The notes beneath the pieces are model-generated. The model searched no databases, was not told the origin of the DNA, and was given only the letters and a program-made list of their open reading frames with translations. Below, piece after piece: positions 35,940 to 45,900 of a stretch of DNA of 64,000 bases. The position numbers and the translations under genes are program-made. Position 1 is the stretch's first letter, and every line of letters begins with the position of its first letter. The stretch is from Ruminococcaceae bacterium KH2T8 (GTDB lineage Bacteria; Bacillota; Clostridia; Saccharofermentanales; Saccharofermentanaceae): assembly GCA_900111435.1 (NCBI GenBank), contig FOIY01000002.1:186001-250000 (forward strand). Reading direction: 5' to 3'.

Positions 35940-37232
35940 TTGATAAGAAAGAACGATATCTGTAAGATCTTGGCCTTTGTTACTGTCTCATCCATGACGG
36001 TCTCATTGTTCAAATATGCCGATGTCGGTGCGTCAGACGATATTTCTCTTCAAAGTCCGGTAAGTTCACTCGAACCGGTCGTGGTATATGAGCCTGAAGA
36101 TATTCCTGTCGTGTATATGCCTGATGAAGAGAAGAGCGATCTTAGAAAGGATTCGGTCAATATCGAATCTAATACGCTCGTTGTTACTGCTGATGTTGAT
36201 TCTTCCGTGGAACTCCTTGATGAGTCTACGTTTACTTATGACGGTACACAGTGCTGGGTAAATGCGAATCTGGCTAATCTCAGAGAATCTCCCGATGTTG
36301 ATTCCGAGACAGTTGCTCAAGTTGAATATGCTACGCCTTTGCTTCGTATCTCTTATGGTACATTGTGGTCAAAGGTAAGATTGGATGACGGTACGGAAGG
36401 CTTTATGCTTTCTTCGCTTCTCGATACTGACGAGATCGAAGCTCCGACTCCTACGCCGAGTCCCGAGCCAACGGCTACTCCTACACCTGAACTTACTCAG
36501 GCTCCGAGCACATCGTCATCTTCTTCGGCTTCGAGTTCGACAGAGACAACATCTGCAACAGAAGCACAGACTGAGGCAACTCCGTCCTATACTGAGACTG
36601 ATTATGAAGCTCATCTTTATGCTTCCTGCGACCTTAACGTAAGGACAGGTCCCGGTACGAGTTATTCGTTCGTTACGGTACTTACTCCCGGTGAAGGCAT
36701 TGATGTAGTCGCAAGGACTGATAACGGATGGTACAGGACATCTTCGGGTTACTATGTAAAAGCTGATCTTTGTTCAGAAGAGGCTCCTGCTCCTGCAGCA
36801 CCTGCTGCTTCCGAGGAATCTTCGTCTTCGTCTGAGAGTTCATCATCTTCGTCGGCATCTTACTCGTCCGCAGGAGACTGCTCCGATTTCGCATCTTACT
36901 GCACACAGTTCGTCGGTATTCCTTATGTATACGGAGGTGCTTCGACATCAGGTTTCGACTGCTCGGGCTTTGTATCTTATGTATATGCGAATTATTACGG
37001 CGTATCACTTCCGCATGATGCCGCCGGTATTGCCGAGTGCGGTACGGCCGTATCGATGGATAATCTTCAGTGCGGTGACGTTATCTGTCACGACTATAAT
37101 AATGACGGATATATCGAGCATGTAAGTATCTATATCGGAAACGGAACTTATATACACGCATCCGATTCAAGGCATGGAGTTATCACCACTTCATATGCGG
37201 GAGGCATTGCTACTGTAAGACGCTTCGTATGA
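35940..37232 (+). CDS. Cell wall hydrolase: two SH3 domains and NlpC/P60
   Basis: Secreted peptidoglycan endopeptidase. Order in 430 residues: N-terminal signal or membrane segment (about 8-28), an acidic linker, SH3-like domain 1 (WVNANLANLRESPDV, about 100-160), a Pro/Thr/Ser-rich linker, SH3-like domain 2 (SCDLNVRTGPGTSYSFV, about 222-276), a poly-Ser linker, and a C-terminal NlpC/P60 domain with nucleophile Cys 341 in GFDCSGFVSY, His 394 in EHVSIYIGNG and a polar residue near His 406. The start is a TTG at 35940, with AAGGAGGT 7 bases upstream; no ATG fits. Single-gene unit. Confidence 0.88.
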   Translation: MIRKNDICKILAFVTVSSMTVSLFKYADVGASDDISLQSPVSSLEPVVVYEPEDIPVVYMPDEEKSDLRKDSVNIESNTLVVTADVDSSVELLDESTFTYDGTQCWVNANLANLRESPDVDSETVAQVEYATPLLRISYGTLWSKVRLDDGTEGFMLSSLLDTDEIEAPTPTPSPEPTATPTPELTQAPSTSSSSSASSSTETTSATEAQTEATPSYTETDYEAHLYASCDLNVRTGPGTSYSFVTVLTPGEGIDVVARTDNGWYRTSSGYYVKADLCSEEAPAPAAPAASEESSSSSESSSSSSASYSSAGDCSDFASYCTQFVGIPYVYGGASTSGFDCSGFVSYVYANYYGVSLPHDAAGIAECGTAVSMDNLQCGDVICHDYNNDGYIEHVSIYIGNGTYIHASDSRHGVITTSYAGGIATVRRFV

Positions 37233-37257
37233 TCCGTATCAAGATATGATCTAAAAG

Positions 37258-37292
37258 ACCCGTCGATACCGCATTGGTATCGGCGGGTTTCC
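37258..37292 (+). terminator. Terminator after NlpC/P60 gene
   Basis: 13-bp stem ACCCGTCGATACC/GGTATCGGCGGGT with one mismatch and a 5-base loop, then TTTCCTTTT. Confidence 0.88.
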
Positions 37293-37327
37293 TTTTGCGG
37301 CTAAAATGAGGTATTTAGATAATTCTG

Positions 37328-37356
37328 TTGACTTAACGGTCATTAAGTAATACTCT
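37328..37356 (+). promoter_or_regulatory. Promoter with a dyad between -35 and -10
   Basis: TTGACT (37328-37333), 17 bases, TACTCT (37351-37356). A perfect inverted repeat ACTTAA...TTAAGT (37331-37348) fills the spacer and overlaps the -35, as repressor sites often do. Confidence 0.5.
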
Positions 37357-37366
37357 TGTGGAGGTT

Positions 37367-37393
37367 ATGAAAAAGCTGTTTGGTACTGTTTAG
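37367..37393 (+). CDS. Possible 8-codon leader peptide
   Basis: ATG with GGAGG just 2 bases upstream opens an ORF MKKLFGTV ending in TAG, 24 bases before the lipoprotein ATG. It may be a leader peptide, or the remnant of an older start. The spacing to the ribosome site is shorter than usual, so this is a weak call. Confidence 0.25.
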   Translation: MKKLFGTV

Positions 37394-37416
37394 AAATGAA
37401 ATGGAGGTAGATTAAA

Positions 37417-38094
37417 ATGAAAACAAGATTCAGTTCTAAAACGAGTACAAGATTGGCAGCTGTTATTGCGGTGATCGCAGTAATGGGATCATTCGCAGGT
37501 TGTTCCGCTACTATCACATCGGAATCAACAGGAGCAAGGGAGACAACTGAAGCAACGACAGAGTCTGCAACAGAGTCTGCAACAGAGGCTGCAACAGAAG
37601 AAACTACTACTGCAGCTGCAACTGCTGATGAGACAACGGCTGATGCTCTGGCTGAGCCCGAAGCACCTGCTGCAGATAACGAGTCCGAGTCATTTCCCGA
37701 GATCATCACTTCTATCGATGACAACCTCTTCGGTATCGATATCCCTGTTTACGATGAGTCTGATCCGAGCAATATTGAATTCATGGTCAACATCAGAGAA
37801 GGTGACCAGATCGAATTAGGTAGCGGTTTTGATACCCTGATACCTGTCGGAAACGCTGACGCGGATGTTGTTTATATCGTTTATAACGAAGCTCTTGACC
37901 CTGATGATATGGGACATTATTGTGAGCAGTTCGTTATTACAGGATATGTTATGGATACGAATATCGGTACTACATTCGCCGGTGACAATGATGAGGGTTA
38001 TCGTGTAGTTGCTCAGTCGCTCGAAGGCATAACTACTGTTGCAGTTTATGACCACGCTAATAATCCCAATGCCGGCGTAGCAGGTGTGGGCTGA
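37417..38094 (+). CDS. Lipoprotein with Thr/Glu/Ala-rich linker, unknown
   Basis: 225 residues. Lipoprotein signal (MKTRFSSKTSTRLAAVIA, lipobox SFAGC), then a low-complexity linker of about 50 residues made of TES/ATE repeats, then a 130-residue acidic domain (DNLFGIDIPVYDESDPSNIE... VVYIVYNEALDPDDMGHYC) that I do not recognise. GGAGG at 37403-37407. It abuts, tail to tail, the M20 peptidase gene with no gap; no separate terminator is visible between them. Confidence 0.72.
   Translation: MKTRFSSKTSTRLAAVIAVIAVMGSFAGCSATITSESTGARETTEATTESATESATEAATEETTTAAATADETTADALAEPEAPAADNESESFPEIITSIDDNLFGIDIPVYDESDPSNIEFMVNIREGDQIELGSGFDTLIPVGNADADVVYIVYNEALDPDDMGHYCEQFVITGYVMDTNIGTTFAGDNDEGYRVVAQSLEGITTVAVYDHANNPNAGVAGVG
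37557..37602 (+). repeat. 12-bp tandem repeats in lipoprotein linker
   Basis: Units of the form ACAGAGTCTGCA occur about three to four times in a row, coding for the repeated TESA motif. In-frame length variation is likely here. Confidence 0.75.
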
Positions 38095-39372
38095 TCAACC
38101 GATAAGCTTTACAAGAGTATCTTTTATCAGTCTGATACATACTTCCATATCCGATATTGCCATATGTTCATTGGCCTGATGACACTGATCCTCATGCCAG
38201 GGCGCCTGGATACCGAAAGCGGTCGTATTTCTCATATGTCTTGCATATGTACCGCCTCCTATAGCTAAAGGAGCTCCGTACATCTCGGAATACTCAGGTC
38301 TGTACCCCGTAAATTCGGACATATGGTCTTTCCAGACATCGGTAAGGAGTTTGATCTCATCGGAGTCCTTATCCTTATAGATAGGATCCATCTGACTGTC
38401 GATCTCAACGTCAAGTCCTAAGCTCTGAGCTTGGGACTTGATGTTTTTTATTATATCGTCGAGTGAAGCGGTTACGGGGTATCTGATATCGATGATAAGA
38501 GACTGCTCATTCTCGTCGATGTTCAGAAGACCGCTGTTGGTCGTCATCTTTCCTGAGTCATCTTCTATATCGCATACTGCCGAAGGATGGAAAGCTTTCA
38601 CGAACTGAAGGAGGGGAACGGCCGTAATATCAAACCCGCTCTCTGTCAGAGTATCGGGGAGCATATCGATCGCATTTATCCCGAGATCGGGCTTTGACGC
38701 GTGAGCCATCTTGCCGGTGCATGCATATTCCTTGCCGTTAAATACGGCTTTGGCTTTCGGGGCAACCATATTTGCGGCATTTCCGCCTGCCGCGGTAAAC
38801 CCTGAAAGGGCTGGGCGCTTATCGAATACCTTTATGTGCAGGATACCTTTCTCGGCATAGATGACCGGGAATTCTGCGTCAGGAGTGATCGCAAAATCGG
38901 GGATCTCGCAATTAGCGTCATAATGCTCGACACATGAGCAGGTCCTTTCTTCGTCAGTTCCGAGTATGAGCCTGATCCTGCATCCGATATCCTTTTTCTC
39001 TTCGATGAGTTCCTTCATTGCGAAGAATGAGATGGCGGCAGGACCCTTATCGTCGATTATACCTCTGCCGTAGAGAGCACCGTCCTTGATCGTAAGCGTG
39101 AAAGGATCGCTCGCCCAGCCTTCACCGGCGGGAACGACATCAAGGTGGCATACGATGCCGATCAGCCTTTCTCCCGAGCCGATCTCGCACCAACCGACTC
39201 TGTTATCCGATACTCCTGTCCTGAATCCGGCCTTTTCGGCTTCGCTCAGAAAGAAGGTAAGAGCCTGTCTAGGGACTTTACCGTAAGGGGCTCCTACTTC
39301 GGGGGTTCCGCCTACGCTGGGGATCGCTATAAGATCCTTTAAGAATTGTTCCTGATATGCTGAAAGTGACAT
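38095..39372 (-). CDS. M20 family metallo-dipeptidase (PepV/Sapep-like)
   Basis: 425 residues. Metal site motifs of the M20 family: [29 protein letters not shown], and GTDEERTCS; the last ligand is in [14 protein letters not shown]-like sequence near the C-terminus. The lid domain is about 180-300. Most similar in layout to the Sapep/PepV dipeptidases that release amino acids from dipeptides with an unblocked N-terminus. No signal peptide, so cytoplasmic. The reverse-strand ATG at 39372 has GGAGG upstream. Monocistronic. Confidence 0.87.
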   Translation of the reverse strand: MSLSAYQEQFLKDLIAIPSVGGTPEVGAPYGKVPRQALTFFLSEAEKAGFRTGVSDNRVGWCEIGSGERLIGIVCHLDVVPAGEGWASDPFTLTIKDGALYGRGIIDDKGPAAISFFAMKELIEEKKDIGCRIRLILGTDEERTCSCVEHYDANCEIPDFAITPDAEFPVIYAEKGILHIKVFDKRPALSGFTAAGGNAANMVAPKAKAVFNGKEYACTGKMAHASKPDLGINAIDMLPDTLTESGFDITAVPLLQFVKAFHPSAVCDIEDDSGKMTTNSGLLNIDENEQSLIIDIRYPVTASLDDIIKNIKSQAQSLGLDVEIDSQMDPIYKDKDSDEIKLLTDVWKDHMSEFTGYRPEYSEMYGAPLAIGGGTYARHMRNTTAFGIQAPWHEDQCHQANEHMAISDMEVCIRLIKDTLVKLIG

Positions 39373-39458
39373 AGAATGCCTCCAGATAAATGTCTTTTAA
39401 TCTAATATATCGCACTTCTTTGAAAAATACTCGCAAGTATGGACATATCGGTTGATTA

Positions 39459-39487
39459 TTGGTATTCGGATTTTGAATTGGTATAAT
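39459..39487 (+). promoter_or_regulatory. Promoter for 39527 lipoprotein gene
   Basis: TTGGTA (39459-39464), 17 bases, TATAAT (39482-39487), with an extended TG at 39479-39480. Strong match. Confidence 0.7.
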
Positions 39488-39526
39488 GCCGATATTATGT
39501 TTATGGATAATGTGAGGTAAGAAGGA

Positions 39527-40108
39527 ATGAGGAAATTGATAAGACCTGCAGCAGTGCTACTTTCAGTTTGCATGCTGTTTTCGTTGAGCGGATGTTTTCG
39601 TAAGCGGATCGAAGAAGTTGATGCCGATGATTTTGTCGATGCTTGTGAAGATGTTCTTGAATTGGAAAAATTTGATCAGGAACGTTTCAGCGAAGACTAT
39701 GAGGATTACAGGTATTATTATATCTGTCATAATTATCCGGGATATTATGAGGTGGAAGTAGAATATAACAAGGTCAATGTCCCGGAAGATGCTGACGGCA
39801 GCGAACGTCTCTACGTCAGATATTGCCTCATGGATGACGGCGATGATGCCAAGGAGCAATTTGAAAAGGCATATGACAGGGTGTCCGATGCACCGGATAA
39901 TATGTTCGTGATACTGATGGATCGTTATGTCGAAGGTGAATATGGGTATATTATATATGCCAAAGAGAATTCAAACGGAGAATATACAAGTTATGCATAT
40001 TATTATGCGGAAGATATGTATATTCAAATGATGGGTTACTCTGAAGAAGGCTACGATCGTACGGAAGCATTTTTGGAAGAACTGGGATTACCTTTTAAAC
40101 ATAAATAA
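39527..40108 (+). CDS. Small lipoprotein, unknown
   Basis: 193 residues with lipoprotein signal and lipobox LSGC (about 23). The rest is acidic and Tyr-rich (EDYEDYRYYYICHNYPGYY, AYYYAEDMYIQMMGYSEEGY). I do not recognise it. Compared with neighbours its codons are more AT-rich (GAT, TAT, GAA rather than the usual GAC, TAC, GAG), a hint of different expression or origin. Confidence 0.7.
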   Translation: MRKLIRPAAVLLSVCMLFSLSGCFRKRIEEVDADDFVDACEDVLELEKFDQERFSEDYEDYRYYYICHNYPGYYEVEVEYNKVNVPEDADGSERLYVRYCLMDDGDDAKEQFEKAYDRVSDAPDNMFVILMDRYVEGEYGYIIYAKENSNGEYTSYAYYYAEDMYIQMMGYSEEGYDRTEAFLEELGLPFKHK

Positions 40109-40117
40109 AAAAGCACT

Positions 40118-40145
40118 TGCTTGCAAAACTCCTTTTTGATAATAT
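40118..40145 (+). promoter_or_regulatory. Possible rpsB promoter
   Basis: TTGCTT (40118-40123), 16 bases, TAATAT (40140-40145). The leader of about 85 bases contains weak A/T-rich dyads such as TTTTTG/CAAAAA, which could hold S2 autoregulation, but I see no firm structure. Confidence 0.35.
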
Positions 40146-40236
40146 ATTCGGGCATAAAAAACATGCGATGCATCTTTTTGTGTGTCAAAAAATGACATGA
40201 GCGTCGCAGAAGTAAATAACAAGGAGGAAATTTTTT

Positions 40237-41019
40237 ATGCCCGTAATTCTTATGAAGCAGCTCTTGGAAGCAGGTGTACACTTCGGTCACCAGACACGCA
40301 GATGGAACCCTAAGATGAAGGAGTACATCTTCACAGAGCGTAATACAATCCACATCATCGACCTTCAGAAGACAGTCAAGAAAGTTGACGAAGCTTATGA
40401 CGCTATGAAGGAGCTCGCTGAGCAGGGTAACATCCTTTTCGTTGGTACAAAGAAGCAGGCTCAGGATTCCATCAAGGAAGAAGCAGAGCGTTGCGGTCAG
40501 TTCTACGTTAACAATCGTTGGCTCGGCGGTACACTTACAAACTTCAAGACGATCAAGACAAGAGTTGCAAGACTTCTTGAACTCCGTGATATGGAGACAG
40601 ACGGTACATACGATGTACTTCCCAAGAAGGAAGTTGCTAAGCTCAAGCTCGAGCAGGAGAAGCTCGAGAAGAACCTTGGCGGTCTCGTTGGTATGACAAA
40701 GCTTCCCGCTGCACTCTTTGTTGTTGATACAAAGAAGGAGCACCTCGCTGTTGCAGAGGCTAGAAGACTCAATATCCCGATCATTGCTATCGTTGATACA
40801 AACTGCGATCCTGATGAGGTTGATTATGTGATCCCCGGTAACGACGACGCTATCCGCGCTGTTAAGCTTATCGCAGGTAAGATGGCTGATGCTGTTATCG
40901 AAGCTAACCAGGGTGAGTCCTTCGATGCAGGTGTTGCTGAGGAGCAGGTTGCTGAAGAAACAGCTCCCGAGTCCATCGAGGAAGTCGTTGCTGCTGAAGA
41001 GACAGCTGCAGAGGCTTGA
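40237..41019 (+). CDS. rpsB: 30S ribosomal protein S2
   Basis: 260 residues. N-terminus [21 protein letters not shown] and later [20 protein letters not shown] are diagnostic. After about residue 228 there is an acidic Ala/Glu/Val-rich tail of about 30 residues, as seen in some Firmicute S2 proteins. AAGGAGG precedes the ATG. Highly biased codons, as expected. Followed by tsf. Confidence 0.97.
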   Translation: MPVILMKQLLEAGVHFGHQTRRWNPKMKEYIFTERNTIHIIDLQKTVKKVDEAYDAMKELAEQGNILFVGTKKQAQDSIKEEAERCGQFYVNNRWLGGTLTNFKTIKTRVARLLELRDMETDGTYDVLPKKEVAKLKLEQEKLEKNLGGLVGMTKLPAALFVVDTKKEHLAVAEARRLNIPIIAIVDTNCDPDEVDYVIPGNDDAIRAVKLIAGKMADAVIEANQGESFDAGVAEEQVAEETAPESIEEVVAAEETAAEA

Positions 41020-41057
41020 TCTGACACAACACATTAATCTTTCAGGAGGATATATTC

Positions 41058-41993
41058 ATGGCTATTACAGCACAGCAGGTTAAGGAACTCCGTGAGCTCA
41101 CAGATTGCGGAATCATGGATTGTAAGAAGGCTCTTACAGAGTCTAATGGTGATATCGAGAAGGCTAAGGCTTGGCTTCGTGAGAAGGGTATGGCTAAGGC
41201 TGAGAAGAAGTCCAGCAGAGTTGCTGCTGAGGGACAGGTTGCTTCCTTCATCTCCGACGATGCTAAGACAGGTGTTCTCGTAGAAGTTAACGTTGAGACA
41301 GACTTCGCAGCTGCTACACCTAAGTTCAAGGCTTTCGTTGACGCTATCGGTGCTCAGATCATGGCTACAAAGCCCGCTGACATCGAGGCTCTCAAGGCTT
41401 CTACACTCGTTAATGATTCTTCCAAGACTGTTGAGGTCTTCACTAAGGAAGCTATCGCTGATATCAGTGAGAACGTTACAGTAAGAAGATTCGTTACATA
41501 TGATGCTGCTAACGGTGCAGTAGCTTCTTACATCCACGCAGGCGGTAAGGTTGGTGTTATCGTTGAGTTCGCTCTCGATGATGCTTCCAAGGCTTCTGAC
41601 GATGCTTTCAAGACTGTTGCTAAGGATATCGGAATGCAGATCGCTGCATCCAACCCTAACTGGGTTGTTGAGTCTGAGGTACCTCAGGCTGAGCTCGATA
41701 AGGAGACAGAGATCATCACAAAGAAGGCTCTCGAAGAGGGTAAGCCTGAGAAGATCATCGCTGACAGGATCGTTCCCGGTCAGATCAAGAACTTCTACAA
41801 GCTCAACGTTCTCGTTGATCAGGAGTATGTAAAGGATGATTCCCTTACAGTTGCTCAGTACCTTGCTAACGCTTCCAAGGCTCTCGGCACAGAAATTTCC
41901 GTAGTTCGTTTCACAAGATACGGACTTGGTGAGGGTATCGAGAAGAAGGAAGACGACTTCGCTGCAGAAGTTATGAAGCAGGCTGGTCTCTAA
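41058..41993 (+). CDS. tsf: Elongation factor Ts
   Basis: Nucleotide exchange factor for EF-Tu. 311 residues: UBA-like N-terminus VKELRELTDCGIMDCKKALT, then TDFAAATPKF and ASNPNWVVESEVP, and the C-terminal motif QEYVKDDSLTVAQYL. AGGAGGATATATTC precedes the ATG. Usually followed by pyrH and frr; here a terminator and a 6 kb block come in between. Confidence 0.97.
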   Translation: MAITAQQVKELRELTDCGIMDCKKALTESNGDIEKAKAWLREKGMAKAEKKSSRVAAEGQVASFISDDAKTGVLVEVNVETDFAAATPKFKAFVDAIGAQIMATKPADIEALKASTLVNDSSKTVEVFTKEAIADISENVTVRRFVTYDAANGAVASYIHAGGKVGVIVEFALDDASKASDDAFKTVAKDIGMQIAASNPNWVVESEVPQAELDKETEIITKKALEEGKPEKIIADRIVPGQIKNFYKLNVLVDQEYVKDDSLTVAQYLANASKALGTEISVVRFTRYGLGEGIEKKEDDFAAEVMKQAGL

Positions 41994-42022
41994 TATCTGA
42001 CAGATATTTAACAATTGATCTT

Positions 42023-42056
42023 AAGAGGTGATCCGTTCATTCGGGTCACCTCTTTT
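42023..42056 (+). terminator. Terminator after tsf
   Basis: 9-bp perfect stem AAGAGGTGA/TCACCTCTT with a further CCG/CGG pairing inside, then TTTTACG. Confidence 0.9.
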
Positions 42057-42165
42057 ACGTAGAATAATCCATTTTTCCCGCATTCTGATGAAACTTCCTT
42101 ACGTCGCTTTACGTCTTTAGTTTCAGAAAGCAGTTCTGATTTGCTTCAGAGATGCCAATTTTTAT

Positions 42166-42195
42166 TTGTACAAAACCGCAATATATATTTATAAT
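42166..42195 (+). promoter_or_regulatory. Promoter for 42217 gene
   Basis: TTGTAC (42166-42171), 18 bases, TATAAT (42190-42195). The in-frame TTG at 42166 is the -35 box, so the longer reading frame from it is not used. Confidence 0.65.
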
Positions 42196-42216
42196 AATCG
42201 GGATATGGAGGTAGAT

Positions 42217-42912
42217 ATGTCTTATAACAACAATAGTGATCCTTATCAGGATTATGGTCCTGATGATCATGAAACAGCCAAGAAGATAGGCGGTATCATA
42301 GTAACTGTATTAACGGTTCTTGCCATGATCGCTCTTATAGGCGGTGTTTATCTGTCTAAGACCGATCCGTCATTTGGTAAGGATGAGCCTAAGACTGAGA
42401 GGACACACCGTGATCGTGACCGTGATGACGATGACGACGATCGTGATAACGATGACGATGATGATGACAGACCTCACTCGGGTACACAGGCTACACACCA
42501 TTCCAACAACCAGCCCCAAATGTCCGACATGGATCAGGCTCTTGCTGATGCAAACGCAGGAAGCGGTGAGATCACTGTATCTCTCATCTGGTACAACTCC
42601 GATGATATCGATCTTCACGTAAATACTCCTCAAGGCGAGATCTATTACGGTAACAGGAACCTTGGCGGCGGTACGCTTGACGTCGATGCCAATTTTGATG
42701 TCATGATGGAGATGCCGGTAGAGAATATCTATTTCACTACCGCGCCTGAAGGTTCCTATTCGATCTGGATCGAGGATTATACAGACCGTAATGACGGTTA
42801 TGCCAGCTATATGGTAAGGATCACCGTTAACGGATTTACCAGAGTATACGAAGGTCATATTGACGGATCAGGAACAGATATCGATATTGCTAACTTCAAT
42901 TATCAGAAGTAA
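42217..42912 (+). CDS. Single-pass membrane protein with one DUF2135-like domain
   Basis: 231 residues from the ATG at 42217 (GGAGGT at 42207-42212). Order: short Asn/Asp-rich cytoplasmic N-terminus, one membrane segment (about 24-46), a charged Arg/Asp linker (about 55-90), then one extracytoplasmic beta domain from GSGEITVSLIWYNSDDIDLH to GSGTDIDIANFNYQK. This domain matches the five repeats of the convergent 1264-residue protein, for example DIDLHV, YYGNR, GGGTLDVDAN and PVENIYF. Motifs of this kind are typical of DUF2135 (YfaP-like) proteins. Function unknown; I infer a small partner or a paralogue of the large protein. Confidence 0.8.
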   Translation: MSYNNNSDPYQDYGPDDHETAKKIGGIIVTVLTVLAMIALIGGVYLSKTDPSFGKDEPKTERTHRDRDRDDDDDDRDNDDDDDDRPHSGTQATHHSNNQPQMSDMDQALADANAGSGEITVSLIWYNSDDIDLHVNTPQGEIYYGNRNLGGGTLDVDANFDVMMEMPVENIYFTTAPEGSYSIWIEDYTDRNDGYASYMVRITVNGFTRVYEGHIDGSGTDIDIANFNYQK

Positions 42913-42932
42913 ATATATTTGTTTCGTATAAG

Positions 42933-42966
42933 AAGCCGACGCCCGTTAAGGCGCCGGCTTTTTTGT
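42933..42966. terminator. Bidirectional terminator between the two DUF2135-like genes
   Basis: 11-bp stem AAGCCGACGCC/GGCGCCGGCTT with one mismatch and a 6-base loop, then TTTTTTG. It serves the convergent genes on both sides. Confidence 0.88.
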
Positions 42967-42996
42967 GTTTGACCTCAGTGATTACCTTAAGTCATT

Positions 42997-45900
42997 TCAT
43001 CCGTAATTAAATGAGATGATCTCGATTGAAGTACCGGATCCATCAATCGTACCCGTAAATGTCTGAGACTGATCTCCGACAGTGACTCTTACTATATAGT
43101 TAGTAACGCTGCCATCCGTCCTGTCTGAATAATCTACGATGGTTACGGTATAAGTACCAGTGTCAGGTGACGTAAAGTATATGTTTTCAACAGGTTCGTC
43201 CATCATGACATCGTAGTTTGCGTCAACGTCGAGTGTTCCTCCTCCGGCATCTCTGTTTCCAAAGTAGACTTCTTCACCGCTAGGTGTATCGACATGAAGG
43301 TCTACATCATCTTCAGAATCCCATAGCATGGATACCGTGATCTCGCCGGTTCCTGCTCCGAGCGAAGTCAATGTATCATCAAGATCCTCTTCGTTTGGAG
43401 CTCCGGATCCGCCGTATTCAAAGGTAATTATATCGATGGTCGTACCGGATCCGTCAATCGTACCCGTAAATGTCTGAGACTGATCTCCGACAGTGACTCT
43501 GACGATATAGTTTGTCGTGCCGTCTGATCTGTCAGTAAAGTCTTTGATCCATACAGTGTATGTACCGGCATCGGGAGATGAGAAGTAGATGTTCTCAACG
43601 GGCTCGTCCATCATGACATCGTAGTTCGCGTCAACATCGAGCGTTCCGCCACCGGCATCTCTGTTGCCATAATAGACTTCTTCGCCGCTCGGCGTACTGA
43701 CATGAAGATCGATATCGTCTTCGCTGTCCCAAATGACAGATATCGTGATCTCGCCGGTTCCTGCGCCGAGAGAATTAAGAACATCGTCCATATCGGCTTC
43801 GCTTATGCCGCCGGAATACTCAAATCCGACTACTTCGATAGTTGAAGTGGTTCCGTCGATCGTTCCGGTGAAAATCTGTGATTCTCCGCCTATCGTGATC
43901 CTTACCATAAAGTTGGTGATACCCTCGGTCCTGTCTTCGTAATCGTTTACATAGATCCAGTATTCTCCGTTATAGGGAGAGGTGAAGTAAACGTTCTCGA
44001 CGGGGCTGTCCATCATATGGTCATAGGTATTCGCATCGATATCGAGTACACCGTTTTGAGCAGTCCTGTTGTTGTAGTAGATCTCTGAACCGTCAGGTGT
44101 GAATACGTGCAGGTCAAGGTCATCTGAGCTGTCCCACATCATGGAGATCGTAATATCTCCGCTGCCGGCATTAAGGGAAGCGAGCATTGCATCGAGAGCT
44201 TCTTCGCTCAATACGCCGTCGACAGCGCCTTCGACTACATAATCCCATTCGATGTAGAAGCCGTAATGATATTCGACATCATCATTATAGGTGAAGCCCC
44301 ACTGCATATCGTTATACATGAAGCCGTAGAGATTATCTTCGTAGTAGTTATCGGGCTGTACGTCGCAGATATTCGAATAGGTAACGGGCTCGCCCGTGAT
44401 CCAACCGAAAGCCGTAGCGTTATCTACAAGACCGATCCAACCGAAAGTATTCGGGAATCTTGTTTCGATGAACTGCTGTTCAGCCTCGTCGTTGATAGCA
44501 ACAAGGTGTCCGCCGAGTGACTCGGCAAAACATCTTGCCTGGATCCATGTAGCGGGTGAATTGATATAAGCGTATGTATGACCGACATAGGAAGTCTGAG
44601 ACAGGGCAGAGGCATCACCGTAATCGAAGTCAAAGATATCGATCGTTGTTCCCGTACCGTCTATCGTTCCAGTGAAAGTCTGAGTTACATCACCTATCGT
44701 TACCATAACGAGATAGTTAGTCGTCCAGTCTTCGGTCCTTTCGTTGTAATCATTAAGATATATCGAATAATGACCGTTAGAGGGAAGTGAGAAGTAGCAG
44801 TTCTCTACAGGTTCCATCGTAAGATCGTAACCTGCATTCGCATCGTAGTCCAGGATTCCTCCTCCGGCAGCTTTATTCGCAAAGTAGATATGCTCATCGG
44901 AAGGGGTAATGATATGAAGATCAAGATCATCCCATGAATCCCACATGAGTGATACTGTGATATCTCCGGTACCCGCACGTGATTCCTCAAGAAGCCAGAT
45001 CATTGTCTCTTCGCTTACTACGGTCGTTGTATAAACAGTAGTAGTGCTCGTGTATTCCCATTCCTCGATCACTTCTTCGTATCCCGTACCGTCGATATAG
45101 CCGTCATATTCTTCAACTTCGTCACCGATCTGAACTCTTACGATGTAGTAGGTAGAGGTCTCGGGAGTCCTGTCTCGGAAATCTCTTACGATGATCTGAT
45201 AATCTCCGCCGATCGGAACGGGGAAGTAGATGTTCTCGACAGGGAAATCGGCAAGATCATAAGAACTTGCATTCATATCGATATCGAGTGTTCCTCCGTC
45301 AGCGGTCCTGTTTCCGTAATAGATCCTGTTTCCGTTTGGAGTGATTACGTGAAGATCGAGATCATCATAAGTGCTCCAGATAAGGGATACGGTGATCTCA
45401 CCGACTCCTGCATTGAGTGCTTCAGTCTGCTCGACTAATATCTCGGAAGATATCTCGATCTCAGTCTCTTCGACAGTGATCTCTTCCTGCATGATGATCT
45501 CTCTTGCGATCGTGATATCCTGTGAGCCAGTAGCAGGAACCCATTCGACGATAGTCGTACTGACGGGATCGGGTTCGATATTGCCGTCATCAACTTCAGG
45601 CTCTACGAAATAGCCGTCATTATCCTTATCTCCTCTGGTGATCGTATATCCGCCGACTCTGTCGAGAATATACCAGGAAGTGAAACTGGTGCTGTGGAAA
45701 GTCATACTGACTTCTTCCGTAGTCTGAGTATGTGACGAGATAGAGATAGTTGAACTGCCTGAAGAAGTATAGCTGTTCATCTCTTCTTCACTGATCGTGA
45801 TGCTGTTGGTACTGCTCATTACGAAGACACTCGAAGATGAGCTGACATCGACGAGGATATCAGTATTCTCGATAGTAGTCGTACCCGGCTTGGGATCAGT

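Noticed and set aside
41034-42014. Long reverse-strand ORF opposite tsf (and similar ones opposite rpsB, fba and ileS)
   Set aside because: The ORF is Leu/Ser/Cys-rich, as expected from mirrored, codon-biased highly expressed genes; it has no ribosome site or family motif.
42236-44592. Diversity-generating retroelement target in the C-type lectin domain
   Set aside because: C-type lectin folds are common DGR targets, but no reverse transcriptase or template repeat is in the window and the domain is not C-terminal.
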